Shown: positions 39,425 to 49,944 of the stretch, piece after piece | How positions within the stretch are numbered: position 1 is the first letter of the stretch | Layout: each line of letters opens with the position of its first letter | DNA from: Phaseolus vulgaris | Taxonomy: Eukaryota > Streptophyta > Magnoliopsida > Fabales > Fabaceae | Direction: 5' to 3' | DNA: 64,000 bases | NCBI RefSeq assembly: GCF_000499845.2 | Contig: NC_023755.2 | Coordinates: 31,583,753 to 31,647,752, forward strand | Notes under the pieces: model-generated | Databases searched by the model: none | The model's input: the letters and a program-made list of their open reading frames with translations, nothing else | Told to the model about the DNA's origin: nothing | Translations under genes and position numbers: made by a program

Positions 39425-39510
39425 ATTAAATATAAACTAATTTTAGATACCAAAATAATTAGTTATTATATTCATTAAATTAAAGACTATTTTATAATTT
39501 TAATGACAAG
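39425..39510. repeat. Short decayed CACTA-MITE piece
   Basis: TATAAACTAATTTTAGATACC, AATTAGTTATTATA and TTAAAGACTATTTTA blocks match the left part of the family; both termini are missing. Confidence 0.4.
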
Positions 39511-39897
39511 TCTTTAGGAGTATTATTCATTTCTGTGCGATTTTGTACATGGATTGGATCATTCCTAAAATGATTTTAATTTATTTATTTTTTATTGATA
39601 AAAATAATTGGATTGTTAGTTGAGATATCAGGATAGAGGCAGTTAGCTTAACTTGCAGGTAGATGAGGAAGTTTTCACACTCAAATTTGTAGTTGTTACG
39701 GAAGTAAAGGGAAGAGCCTAACTCCTTCTCATCTCTTTTGGTAACACTTTGTTAGTATGTTAGATTTCTACTTTATTCATGAATCTATTATGTTATTCAT
39801 AGTAATCTAGTTGAGAAAGGTATCTGGTGTGATGTTTGTAGGTGCAAAACAACTTCTCAATTTTAATGTCAACAGAGGAGAAATGGTATGATCTAAG

Positions 39898-41157
39898 TTT
39901 TTTTTTATCAACAAGAAAAAATAAATAAATGTGAACCACTTCGGTAGTGATCCAACTCTTATACATCTTTGACTGAAAGTCCATAACAGTTCAAACAACA
40001 ACAATAGCCCCTTACAAACTCTAGAAAAAACACCAACCCAACCAACCAATAATCACTTGTTTTTAATCGAAAACTTACAAATCAGAAGATCAAGACACCA
40101 ATCAGAAAAGAAAAAACAAGCAGAATGAACTTTGGATGTAACACAAGACCATACCTACCTTTAGTTGAGCCAATGAGAAGATTTCATAATGATCAATCAC
40201 TCCTCCCTTGAAAATATGCTTATTCCTAAGACACCAAATTTCACTAATCAAAGTAATCCAAATATTTCTAAAAGCTAAGTTGACAGCAGCAGGAGCCTCA
40301 ATCAAGTTAAAATGCAAGAAATGTGAAGCAGGCTTAAGAAGATCAACCGACTTCACCCCTACCCAATCATATCACAAATTCCATACTAGTCAAGCAACTC
40401 TACATTCAAAGAACAAACGACTTGTAGTTTCCTCTTTCTCCTTACAAAAGCAACAAACTGTGCTATCCACCGTAATCTCACGTCTTGCCAGATTGACCTT
40501 GGTAGCAATCTTGTTCTCCAAGACCCTCAAAGCAGTAATGTGAATTGAAGGCAAAGCCAAAATTTTCCAACAAAAGTTATACAAACTCGAAGACTCCTCT
40601 TCTAACACGCCCTTTAAAAAACCATAAGTTGAGTTAACAGAATATGCAGCGCAAACACCATCCTTCCAGACCCATTTATCCTCGTAATCCAAAGAGGGGC
40701 TCGAAAGGTGAACAACCCCAAGAAGTTGAGAAACCAGTTTAGATTCCTGATAAAAAAAAAAGTCTCATTCTCCAAGACAAATCCACACCCAAACATTATT
40801 AACCCAATTCCCACACAAAGAGATCTTAGCATCTTTCGATACTGACAATGAAAACAACCTTAGAAATATGTATTTCAAACTACCAGAACCCAACCAATTA
40901 TCTTCCCAGAAAAGTAACTTCTTTCCATTACCGAGTTCCCACCTGAAACGATCTTCAAAGGACGAACCCAGACTTCATGTTCCCAACCTCCTTCAAATCT
41001 CTCCACCATAGCGAATCTAAGTTGAGTACTCGTTGCTCTCTAAGGCTTCTCCACCCACCATATTTAGACTCTATAATATCCTTCCAAAGTCCTCCCTTAA
41101 TCTGACACAGACACCAAATCCATTTCCCCAGCAAAATCAGATTAAACAACCTGATAT
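39898..41157 (-). mobile_element. 5'-truncated L1-like LINE (ORF2 C-terminal part)
   Basis: Minus-strand insertion with poly-A tail (seen as nine T at 39898-39906) after a TTGTTGATAA end, flanked by nine-base duplications TGATCTAAG at 39889-39897 and 41158-41166. Conceptual pieces match the 3' part of plant LINE ORF2: the segment GLWKDIIESKYGGWRSL with a following SLWWRDL (about 41130-40960), a zf-RVT domain with the CCFCKEKEETTSRLFFEC pattern (40692-40390), and the tail IWCLRNKHIFKGGVIDH...LAQLKV (about 40260-40140). Frames are broken by stops and shifts, so it is dead. Endonuclease and polymerase domains were lost by 5' truncation. Confidence 0.92.
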
Positions 41158-42138
41158 TGATCTAAGTAGGAGCAAAAGGAGCTTATGCAGAGAATAAGTG
41201 GTCAGACAGTTGTTGGAAGGTGGATGAAAAAATACAAGAATGTACACATCAATATGAAACCTCATGGAGAATGCAATTTGATCATATATTAAGCAGTTTA
41301 TGAAAGGTAAAAGCATTGTGTAGATACATTGTTATAAATGAATGAATGGAGGAAAACATGGAAATGTCAACCGATAATTACAATATTGTTATAGTACATA
41401 GGCTTTTATCCTTGCACATATGTTTGAGTTTTTGTACTCTACGTTTTTTTATAAAGCTTTATTATGATGAGTAAGAACCCTATGTAAGCATAAGTTAGGT
41501 ATTGTAGGTTTATGTGGGTGCTTTTTTCTAATGACATGTAGGCTTGCTATTAGAAGTAACTTTTGTAAAAGGATTGAAGTATCCCTCAAATACTTCAATT
41601 TATTTATTCTTTACTTGCTCATGAAAGAGCAACTGAAATTCTAAACAAGTTATTAGTTATATATAAAAATAAATAGATATTCATCTAGCAACTGAAGTTT
41701 TTTTTTATTAGTAATAAATAAATAAATAAAAAGTATTTGAGGAATGTTTCAACTCTATACAAAGAAAGAATCTCAACTCAAAAAATTGAGTCAAAACTAT
41801 CTCAGTTGTTTCATTTTGATTTTTGGACATTGAATGAATTAAAAAAAAATCATATTTTCTCTGAAAGATCTCAAGAGTTTTTTTTTTTTGTTTACCTCCA
41901 AATTTTTAACTAGGTGATAATTGAAAGTGAAGATTAATTTTATCTCGGTAATTACTATGTTTTATTGAAATTTTATAAAGTCCTAGTAGGATTTTTTTTA
42001 GCTCTTGGAATCCTTTGGATATTGTGTTGGTGTAATTAATGATACTTAAAAAGAATATATGATTAAGGTAGGATTCACTATCAAATGATCATTATCATTG
42101 TATTGATGTTTGCATAAATAAAAATGTTCCAAGAGTAT

Positions 42139-42480
42139 TAAGAGGTAAGCCTAACTCAATCTTATAAAACCAACTTATAAGGTGAGGTTTGCACTCACTT
42201 ATATATTATATAAAAAGTCATTATCTCTAGTCGATGTAAGATCTCCAACACACCTTCCTTACGCCGAGACTTGTTAACTTGTGTGTGAGACTATATATTA
42301 CGGGTGGTTCAATAGCGGATAACCTAATGTCAACAAACTCTTGTTGGGATAGGTTAAGATGACTTTGATACCACCTTAAGAGGTGAAATTTAAGTCTAAT
42401 TCAACCTTATCAAAGTGGCTTATAAGGTAAGGTTTGTACTCATCTCTACTTATTGTGGGATCTCCAACTAAGAAGTGACT
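42139..42480. repeat. Dispersed legume repeat with terminal direct repeats
   Basis: The module AAGAGGTAAGCCTAACTCAA...CTTATAAGGTGAGGTTTGC...GTAAGATCTCCAAC occurs at about 42139-42252 and again, diverged, at about 42390-42470, with a middle part containing ACGCCGAGAC and GGTGGTTCAATAGCGG. I recall this arrangement as a common legume interspersed repeat of unsettled class. Confidence 0.6.
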
Positions 42481-45239
42481 TTGCTAATTAAAAACTTGTA
42501 TAAGCAAATGGTGAATATTCAAACAATTCTAATAATATTGGTAGTTTTCCAAATTCATATTTTGGAAAGATAAAACATAGTTCGCTACTTTGCTTTGCCC
42601 GTTATTAGTTTTAAATTTGAACAGTGAGGTGGTGCAATTAAGGGTTAATAATTATAACATGCAATTAGTTGTTGAAAAGTTGAATGAGAAAAGCTCTTAT
42701 TCTAATTTTAAAATGGATGCTATCAGAAATATGATAGGAGATGCATGCTACACTTATTTGATGTGGCCACACATAGAAGAGCTCAACGAATAAAACAAAT
42801 TCATTGTACTGATTAGAATGATAAAAGATACAAAATCAGAAAGAATTTAGCTCTGTTTTATAGAACTTATTAATTAACAATCCAATAAATAACCAATTTG
42901 CAACTAATTTAGAGTCAAACTAACTAACTAACTTTCAATTAATATCTTAATGTGATTTTTAAAATAGATTATTCTAATTTGATGCTTAAGCCATGGATTA
43001 AACAAAACTTTCAAAAGTAGTATTTTTTTGCTGATAAAAAAATGTGAATTAATAAAGAAAAGGAAAAAAAAAAAGCTAAAGACAATGCACAATTCAACTC
43101 TAGAGTGGTAACACTAATTAAAAAAAACTCTATTTAACATCTCAAGAAGAAAGAACTAGCAAATTTTAAAAGGATTTTTCTTTTTAGCAAAGAAAAACAA
43201 TTTTATATGAATATTACTTTTTTATAAAAAAAAGTATAATAAAATAAATAAAAATGTTTAATATAAAAGTTATATAACATTAGCATGCACAAAAACATAA
43301 AAACTGTAAAAATGACACATTATTCTAAAAAAAACAAAAATCATTCTAACATATTCATTTTCTTCTCCACTCGGACCGACAAAACAAGAAAGATTAGAAA
43401 ACGAAGGGAAAAAGAAGCCTTAATAGAAAGATTATAAGTTTATTTTTCAAGTTTCCATGAATAAAATTTGTTTTTTATCAGTGAAAAAGTAATAAAATAA
43501 TAAAAATTATTGGAGGGATATTCAATCTTTATACAAAATATCCTGATAATATTATCTATTTTTACATATTTAATTTAATAAAATATTATAAATAAATAAT
43601 TTCTCAAACACAACGTGTAAATCTATAATATTCCATAAGAACATTACATGAAATTCAAAATTTTACTCTGCATTTCAAATAAAACCAAAAAAATCTCATA
43701 AAAAACTCAAACTACAAACAAATTCTCAATCCTCTTTCATTTTTTAATTTCAACAACTTCTTTCCATGAATAAAACATATGAATTAAGAATGTTAGATTC
43801 TTAAATAAATCTGAATACCTTAAAAAATTAATCAATGATCTTAGGAGAATAAAAAAAACAGATGGAATATACCTTATGTGCCATCATACTTTCTAAGTTA
43901 CCTATTAAATGCAACCTAGAGCTGTAATACTTTTGAAATATACAACAAAAACTTCACTAATGGTATAATGTTGTTATGCTTATTTTAAAAGTTAATTTCT
44001 CTCTAAGCCTGCTAAATTTTATACTTTATATACTTTGGTGGTGGTTGAAGTACACCTTTGAAATATTTGGACTTGAATAATAGAAAAAATGTTTTTTTTT
44101 TTTGTTTTCTGCATCCCATAGTTTTCATATTGTATCTCTAATTCTTTAAAATGGTCATTTTGTCTCTTTCTCTTTTATAATAATAATGAGATTTTGTCTT
44201 TGGTGTGATGCTTATTGACAAAAGACAGTTGGTAGGACCTCTTTTTCAATTGGAACTACTTCATCACATAATTTGTAAAAGCTTTCATCTGAATTGTTTT
44301 ATTTAAAATATAAAACCTATTATTTAAACTTTTAGATTAATTGGAATGTATATTTGAACTAAAAAAAATATGAAAATTATAATAACACTCAAGAATATTT
44401 CCCGATTAATCCAAAATCAAGAATTACACAAAAGTAAAACGGTTAAAAATAAAATTTATCTAGTGATGATAATAAGACGGATCTCATCTAAAAAATTATC
44501 ACATTACTTGTCTCATTACCTATTAGGTATATGTAAAAAAAATACTTACAGTTTTTTTTTTTACATTCGCGAGTATTCACTGATATCCACAATTATTTTG
44601 TTTCAATTTTAAATAAAATTGTTTTAAATCAATTCTTTAATATATAAACTTGGATAACAAATGAATTTTAAAGTATAATTCAAATAAAATTTCACAATTA
44701 AATATTAATAAAAATAATTTTGACATTTCTTAAAAAATTATATAAGTTGGAACATGATATATAAATTTTAAAAAATTAATCTTTTAAAAATAACTTCAGA
44801 TTCATAGGTCTAAAAAAAAAACATACATATATAAAGTAAATTATAGACAATTCTTCAATAACTAATTTTTTCTCACCAAAATATTTATTTCAATCATATT
44901 TTTTTTTAAATATTTAAATAATTCACTAATAATATACCGGAATATTCAGATTGAATACTATAATACTCCTACTTGTTCGAAAATAAATAATTAAAATATT
45001 CATATCAATTATTCATGACCTATTACATTTGAATATTCATTTAATATCTTGGCAAATTCTTACTAACTTGATTTTTTTAACCTGCATTCTATACATTTTT
45101 AAATTTCTAAAACTGTCCTTTATTTTGTACATTTTTAAAATTTCAAAATTTCCCTTCATTATGAAAAAAAAAATATAGTTTGGAAAAGCAAATCCAGAAT
45201 AAATTATTGTTCTAGAAATAAAATTTTGGAATTGTTTTC

Positions 45240-45780
45240 AAACGGTGTTGGAACCAAGAGAACGATTGCACCACTCCTTGGTCAGTCAGTCTCTGCCTCA
45301 CTCTTTCCTCTCAGATGAACTCCTGCTACTCTCGCTCTTCCACTCCTCCTCTCCTTGAACTCCGGATTTGAATGATACCTGCAAAAGACACTCCTACGCT
45401 TAAGTTAAACTTTGGTACTCGACACTCAATATTTAATAATAGATAATTGCGTACCTGATCTTTTCAGATCTGTGTTTATTTATATGATCAACGTGAACCC
45501 TTTGTTGTTATTAGGCCTAATAAAAACATATTAACTAATGTTGAGTCATTGATTAGTTTCGTTATTGGTCATGTCGGTCAGTCTAGACCGGGTGCCGAGT
45601 CAGAGTCTCGATCGTGTGGATCCTACCAATGTAGATATGACGTGGGTGTTTCTAGAAATCGGGTTTTGAGAATCAGCTCTGAAATTGGTGCTCCATAATG
45701 CAAAGTTATTTTCCAAAATAGGATTGTTGGGTCATTTTCGTCATTTCACATTTTTTATAGGTGCAGAAAGAAGAATAATG
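45240..45780. repeat. Probable repeat-derived block
   Basis: More GC-rich than its surroundings, with words (ACCTGCAAAAGACACTCC, GGTGCAGGAAGAAACATCC) that I associate with interspersed legume elements. No borders or coding region identified. Confidence 0.35.
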
Positions 45781-46880
45781 GGGTGCAGGAAGAAACATCC
45801 AAAAAAGTATATATTTAGCCCAATACTAGGAAAACATGGGTTTTTAATGCCCGAATGACATTAAGCCCATGTTGTGTCTGCTTCCCCCTTAAAATTTGCC
45901 ACTTTTGTGGGGTCAAACATGAAATAGGAAGTCAAAGTGTTTTCACCTATGCATCCCAAAAGACATGTACATGTCCACATCCCACCTTTTCTTTTGCAAT
46001 TTCTCTCCGTTCATCACGCCACGCTTAAAGAAACTGTCCCTTCAACATCACTCCAAGAGGAATCAAACATCAAAAAAACACACCTGCTTCTCACTAATCA
46101 TCTTAGTCATTCACCTAACTTTACCATTTTTGCTTCCAAAATCCAACAATTTGATTCTTCTTCAAGCAAACGCCATACCCTATCTTCCATCATTCTTTTT
46201 TATGCCTTTTCGAATCATGTTTAATTACAACTCCACTGTTTACTTTTTGTTTTAAAACTGCAGCCGGCATTGATAAGTGAATGCATTTTTAAGGTTTACT
46301 TGTTCTTGAACTAGGGCTAGGTATGTATAATCATCAGATAATATTGAAACATTAACCTCTTTTCATCATAGTTACCTTATTTTAACACTGATTTCTACTA
46401 AGTCTTATTTCTGAGACCAACTAAACTGATCTGTTGTGGATTCTATTAAGAAATGTGGCTCTTTTTTTAAATATGTGGCTAAAGTTTGAATCTTTAAACT
46501 TGGAAGTATGAGAAAATTTAAGGAATTTCATATTTGAATGTTTGATGAGGAAAATAAGTGATGTGGCTTCCCTTTTTCAAAGTTTCACACTCCCACTCAC
46601 AACCTTCTTTTTTTCAACTACCATTTTCATCATAATTGCCTGAAAAAGGAGTGATCTCAGGAACACAAGAGGAAGAAAATAAAATGACACTTTTGACTTG
46701 GACCTTAATTCTGTCTCAGCAGCACTACACATTTGTGTTTCCCATGCTAATGGTGCCATTCTCAAACCTTGCACATGCAGCATGGCATAGAAGTCATTAT
46801 CATGCCCCACACTCCTTTTTTTCCCTTCCACAATCCCCGCATAACTACCCGCCCTTTCATTTATAGCAGCTGAATCTCTC

Positions 46881-46887
46881 TATAAAA
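46881..46887 (+). promoter_or_regulatory. TATA box of the E6-like gene
   Basis: TATAAAA after a CTCTC tract. It overlaps the upstream in-frame ATG at 46887, so transcription should begin after that codon, favouring the start at 46929. Confidence 0.65.
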
Positions 46888-46928
46888 TGACCCCAACAAG
46901 TTCACTACCTTTCACTTTCATTCCACAC

Positions 46929-47966
46929 ATGGCTTCTTTTGGGAACCTGTTATCTTTCTTTTTGCTCTTCCTGCTTCTTGTCTCACCCCAAATTCAAGCC
47001 AGAGAACCCAAGTTTTTCAGCTTGTTCTCCCATTTCAGAACCATCTACAATGTCAAAGACCCTCTCCACAAAACTAAAGTTGAATCTCCAGCGTTAGCAC
47101 CAGGACCAGTAACATTTGAACCAGCATCAGCACCAGGACCAGCACTTGAACCAGTATCAGCACCAGCGCCAGAACCAGCACTCGAACCAGTATCAGCACC
47201 AGCACCTTCGGTTGAACAAGCAATTGGGTCAACAATACCATCCGGGCCAGCACCGGAGCCTGAATTTTCAGAAAGCGGAGAGGGTTATGGTCTGTATGGC
47301 AGGGCCTCTTATAACCAATACTCTCCCACCAAGGAGACTCCTACCACCACCACCACAAACTTTGAGCTTCTCAATGAAGACTTCAATGATGAGAGCTACA
47401 AAACAGGCTACCCCAAAACCAAATTCTATAGCAGCAGCAGCAACAACAACAATGAAGAGTTCAGACATAATGTCAACTACAATGAAGAATTCAGAAACAA
47501 TGCCAACAACAATGAAGAGTTCAGAAACAATGACAACAATAATGAAGAGTTCAGAAACAATGCCAACAAGTATGAAGAGTTCAGAAACAATGTCAACAAC
47601 AACGAAGAGTTAAGCATCAATGACAACAATAATGAAGAGTACAGGAGCACATACAGCGGTGGCTACGCAAGCAACTCCAACGACCGGTTCTCTAACAACA
47701 ACTACAATGACAAGGGAAATTACCACAACAACAACAACTATGAGGGGAAGAGAGAAGGAATGAGTGACACAAGGTTCCTGGAGAAGGGTAAGTACTATTA
47801 TAATGTGAACACTGTTAATGAGAATTATAACCTTAATGGGTACGAATCAGGGAGAGGGAGTACTGCTGAAAATGAAGGTTACTATGAGAAAAGTCAGTAT
47901 CCAAATGAGTTTGACACCATGGAAGAGTACGAGAAGCAGCAGGAAGAACAAGGTTACACGCCTTGA
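46929..47966 (+). CDS. E6-like secreted protein (cotton fiber protein E6 family)
   Basis: Single exon, 345 residues, stop TGA. Residues 1-24 are a signal peptide (LLSFFLLFLLLVSPQIQA, cleavage after Ala24), so the product enters the secretory pathway. Residues about 50-115 are rich in APAP/PEPALEP repeats of arabinogalactan-protein type. Next is a Tyr/Asn-rich part with seven 10-residue units of NNNEEFRNN type. The C-terminus has the E6 family signature YEGKREGMSDTRFLEKGKYY and NLNGYESGRG. Function of E6 proteins is unknown; they are linked to cell-wall-active tissues such as fibers. An in-frame ATG at 46887 would add 14 residues but lies in the TATA box. Confidence 0.9.
   Translation: MASFGNLLSFFLLFLLLVSPQIQAREPKFFSLFSHFRTIYNVKDPLHKTKVESPALAPGPVTFEPASAPGPALEPVSAPAPEPALEPVSAPAPSVEQAIGSTIPSGPAPEPEFSESGEGYGLYGRASYNQYSPTKETPTTTTTNFELLNEDFNDESYKTGYPKTKFYSSSSNNNNEEFRHNVNYNEEFRNNANNNEEFRNNDNNNEEFRNNANKYEEFRNNVNNNEELSINDNNNEEYRSTYSGGYASNSNDRFSNNNYNDKGNYHNNNNYEGKREGMSDTRFLEKGKYYYNVNTVNENYNLNGYESGRGSTAENEGYYEKSQYPNEFDTMEEYEKQQEEQGYTP
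47451..47645 (+). repeat. 30-bp coding minisatellite, seven units
   Basis: Units begin at 47451, 47481, 47511, 47541, 47571, 47601 and 47631, each starting AATGAAGAGTTCAGA or a variant, so every unit adds exactly ten residues and unit gain or loss keeps the frame. Confidence 0.95.
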
Positions 47967-49697
47967 GTGTTTTTAGCTTTTGTTTGTATTTTTGTTTGGT
48001 AAAAGAGTGAGAGAGGGAGAAACACAAGGCCTACACATTGAAAGGAAAATACTAAGTTGTGAGATAATTGTTAAGCTTTACTTTCTCGTTTCATCCTTGA
48101 TCTTGCACAGTTTCATGTTTTGCGGATCAAAGTGATGGAAAGTATTCAGTGTTATCATTTGTGCAGTGTGAGGTTATATTTTTTTAAGTACTTCCAATTG
48201 GAAACTGTATAACTTTCTGTTTTCATGTAACAATTTCAAGGCACAAAACTTAATGCCTTCCTATATTATATCACAAAATCTATGCCTCTCATTCCTTCTT
48301 TCATTCCTTCTTTATCCTTATTATCAATAACCATAACTTATTTGAAATTTGTATCAAAGAGGATACATAAACATGAGGATGTTTGAAAGGGGTTCAACCT
48401 TTGGAACCTCAGTCTTATATTATTCTAAGTTGGAGAAGCTATTTCAGATTAAAAACCTTTTACTTGCAGTTCTCTCTTGATGTTTCTTCACTTATGTTAG
48501 TTGAGCCACAGACCACATATGCCAGTTGTCCAAATACAACATTCACTTTTCTTTTTCTTCTCTTTTACCACTCAAATTTGCTTCTTTTTCTTTTTGCAAT
48601 TACTCTTGTGTTATGGTGGGTATGAAGGTATCATAAGGAAACTCCAATGGAAAAGGTATGGTTCAATGACATAAGTAATTAATATATATATATATATATA
48701 TATTATATATTATATACAATGGGTTGAAGATCTAAAAGTGAATTAAAAATAAAATAAAAATATTTAATAATATATAAATGTGTTTAAATCTCTATCTTAT
48801 TTATAAACTCATTTTATAAAATTGAATTGAAATTTACTTTTTAATGTAATATTAATATCTTTAAAATACATATCATAGAGTTTATTATTACACAAACTAA
48901 AATTTATTGGAGTAAGTAGGTCATTTAATAACTTTTAAGATAAGACAGAGTTTAGTATTGTATGACTAGAATTTATTAGACTAATTAAATCGTTCAATAA
49001 TACATGTCAAGTCAAACTACATATATCTCTTCCCCCACCAAATTTTACCACATAAACCCCAAATAAAATAATTTATTAAAGTGAGTTTTGAAGAATTCTA
49101 CTTTCATCTTTAATTTGAAAATGGTTTTTCTCTCCCTACCTCATCCAAAAAGACAATTCAATTGTATTTACCTTTCTACGGTAATTAACCATGTTAGAGA
49201 AAAATGACATCTTTGAATCAAATAATTTATTTTAACAACAAATAAATAACTTTTATATTTTTGAAAGATATTATTAATATTTTATTTTTCAAACAATTTG
49301 TATAAGGCTGATTGATAGTACTCATCTTCTAGCACGCATTTCCAAATATCAGCCAATGACTCAAGATTTTTTTTTAAACTAAGAAAAAGGGAAACCAAAA
49401 TTAAGAGCTGCAAACTGGTTTATGTTTTAAACTTAAAAAATCACCCAAACAGGGTCTAATATAATAAAAGTCTCAGTGACAATGGAGTTTTATAAAAATA
49501 AAAGGAAAAATAGCACAAATTATTAAAAAAATCCTTAACATGATAAAAATTTCAAAATGCCCTTAAAATTATTACCGTATATAAAAATTATTACCGTATA
49601 TAAAAGAGGAAAAATGTAATATATTTTTACTAAAATATTGAGACACAAGCATAATCCTATATTTGCTCTTTAAGATCACTTTCACGTGAAAAAGAAA
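47967..49697. other. 3' flank of E6-like gene and AT-rich spacer
   Basis: Probable 3' untranslated region up to about 48300. A TA microsatellite lies at about 48681-48702. No gene seen. Confidence 0.5.
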
Positions 49698-49944
49698 CAC
49701 TACAAGAAAATCATGAAATATAAACTAAATTTAAAAAAAAAAAAAAAATTAGTTGCTATAATGACTAAATTAGAGATCATTTTAAAAACTAAAAAATAAA
49801 ATGGTTTTTAAATTAGTTTCTATTATTGTTAAATGGTTTCTAAATTGGTATCTAATTAGCTACCAATGTTTTTGCTACCAAATTTAGAATCTAAATAATT
49901 GGTAGTTAAAATATTGGTAGCTAATTAGATACCAATTTAGAAAC
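49698..49944. repeat. CACTA-MITE, right part missing
   Basis: Starts with the exact terminus CACTACAAGAAAA at 49698 and follows the family sequence to TACCAATTTAGAAAC, then stops abruptly where LINE sequence begins. The missing right third is not found after the LINE. Confidence 0.8.

Larger units (their letters stand above)
41168..46880. other. Gene-free spacer between LINE and E6-like gene
   Basis: AT-rich, with one recognisable dispersed legume repeat (42139-42480) and a block at about 45240-45780 (GCAAAAGACACTCCTACGC, GGTCAGTCTAGACCGGGTGC) that is GC-richer and resembles a repeated legume element. The latter's borders are unclear. The open frame at 42590-42793 is unrecognised. The segment from about 45900 is upstream sequence of the E6-like gene. 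Confidence 0.5.

Noticed and set aside
46887..46928. Upstream in-frame ATG adding 14 residues to the E6-like protein
   Set aside because: It overlaps the TATAAAA box and would place a non-signal peptide extension before a good signal peptide.
47116..47613. 165-codon plus-strand frame rich in His/Gln and TMKSSETM repeats
   Set aside because: Out-of-frame reading of the E6-like repeats; no signal peptide or conserved motif.
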